Positions 37,746 to 37,746 of a stretch of 37,746 nt of DNA are shown here, piece after piece. Origin of the DNA: a virus. Under the pieces are notes generated by a model, which ran no database searches, was not told the DNA's origin, and saw only the letters and a program-made list of their open reading frames with translations. Position 1 is the first letter of the stretch; each line of letters starts with the position of its first letter. The DNA is taken from IMG/VR virus record IMGVR_UViG_3300010412_000039, positions 1 through 37,746 of that record; one strand, written 5' to 3'. The position numbers and the translations under genes are program-made.

Positions 37746-37746
37746 A
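37735..37746 (+). CDS. Start of a further gene, cut by window end
   Basis: ATG 37735 follows GAGGAAG and overlaps the previous gene by 11 bases; only MKFE is visible. The same four residues open the HTH protein at 34744, so this may be another member of the tagged group. Too short to say more. Confidence 0.5.

Noticed and set aside
1-37746. Prophage or plasmid origin of the window
   Set aside because: No integrase, attachment site, repressor, partition or replication-initiator genes were seen; gene content fits a large virulent phage, though the rest of the genome is not visible.

Overview
This window looks like about 38 kb from the middle of a large, AT-rich, tailed double-stranded DNA phage genome, probably a virulent one infecting a Gram-negative host. 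Nearly every gene is on the + strand. Genes are short and tightly packed, many with ATGA or TAATG stop/start overlaps. There are four tRNA genes. The recognisable proteins form a phage replication and nucleotide kit: a T4 gp32-like single-stranded DNA-binding protein, a T4 RNase H-like 5'-3' exonuclease, a DnaG-type primase, an NAD+-dependent DNA ligase, an RNA ligase, a class II ribonucleotide reductase and a thymidylate synthase-like enzyme. No integrase, repressor, terminase, capsid or tail gene is visible. The Gram-negative host is inferred from several Sec signal peptides, a probable lipoprotein and a probable outer-membrane beta-barrel protein.

Layout. 1-1.6 kb: end of an upstream gene, tRNAs (Ile-UAU, Leu-CAA, Ser-GGA, Thr-UGU) and small unknown genes. 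1.6-3.3 kb: a membrane protein, then an HD-domain protein closely resembling the cytoplasmic catalytic domain of PgpH (cyclic-di-AMP phosphodiesterase), overlapping a metallophosphoesterase gene by one base. 3.3-9.4 kb: many small unknown genes, a SprT-like metallopeptidase and the NAD+ ligase. 9.4-14.7 kb: a DUF262 protein, then a run of membrane and exported proteins including the beta-barrel. 14.7-19.5 kb: a leftward promoter, small genes, an HNH nuclease, a 300-nt intergenic region closed by a 17-bp stem (probable structured RNA), an RNA ligase and a GP88-family protein. 19.5-22.7 kb: a glycosyltransferase and unknown genes. 22.7-25.1 kb: a self-contained operon of exported proteins with its own promoter and terminator. 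25.1-28.8 kb: the SSB with a repeat-bearing leader, an Hsp20 chaperone, a PD-(D/E)XK nuclease and a His-rich exported protein. 28.8-37.7 kb: exonuclease, thymidylate synthase-like enzyme, ribonucleotide reductase, primase and a possible glycosyltransferase.

Regulation. Seven + strand sites share the form (GG)TTTACA(AAT), exactly 17 bp, then a TATAAT-like hexamer, and one site of the same form points leftward. They look like one family of sigma70-type phage promoters, each heading a block of genes. The SSB leader carries four AAATTAMC boxes spaced 21-22 nt, which suggests autogenous translational control as in T4 gene 32. The hsp20 leader can pair with the entire Shine-Dalgarno sequence (possible RNA thermometer), but it also contains a consensus -35 box that gives a competing explanation.

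The strongest candidates for undescribed biology are the HD/phosphoesterase pair (possible cyclic-dinucleotide clearance), the HNH / structured RNA / RNA ligase locus, the exported-protein operon, and a short N-terminal tag (LxE at residues 7-9) shared by three otherwise different proteins, which resembles the T4 capsid-targeting sequence.
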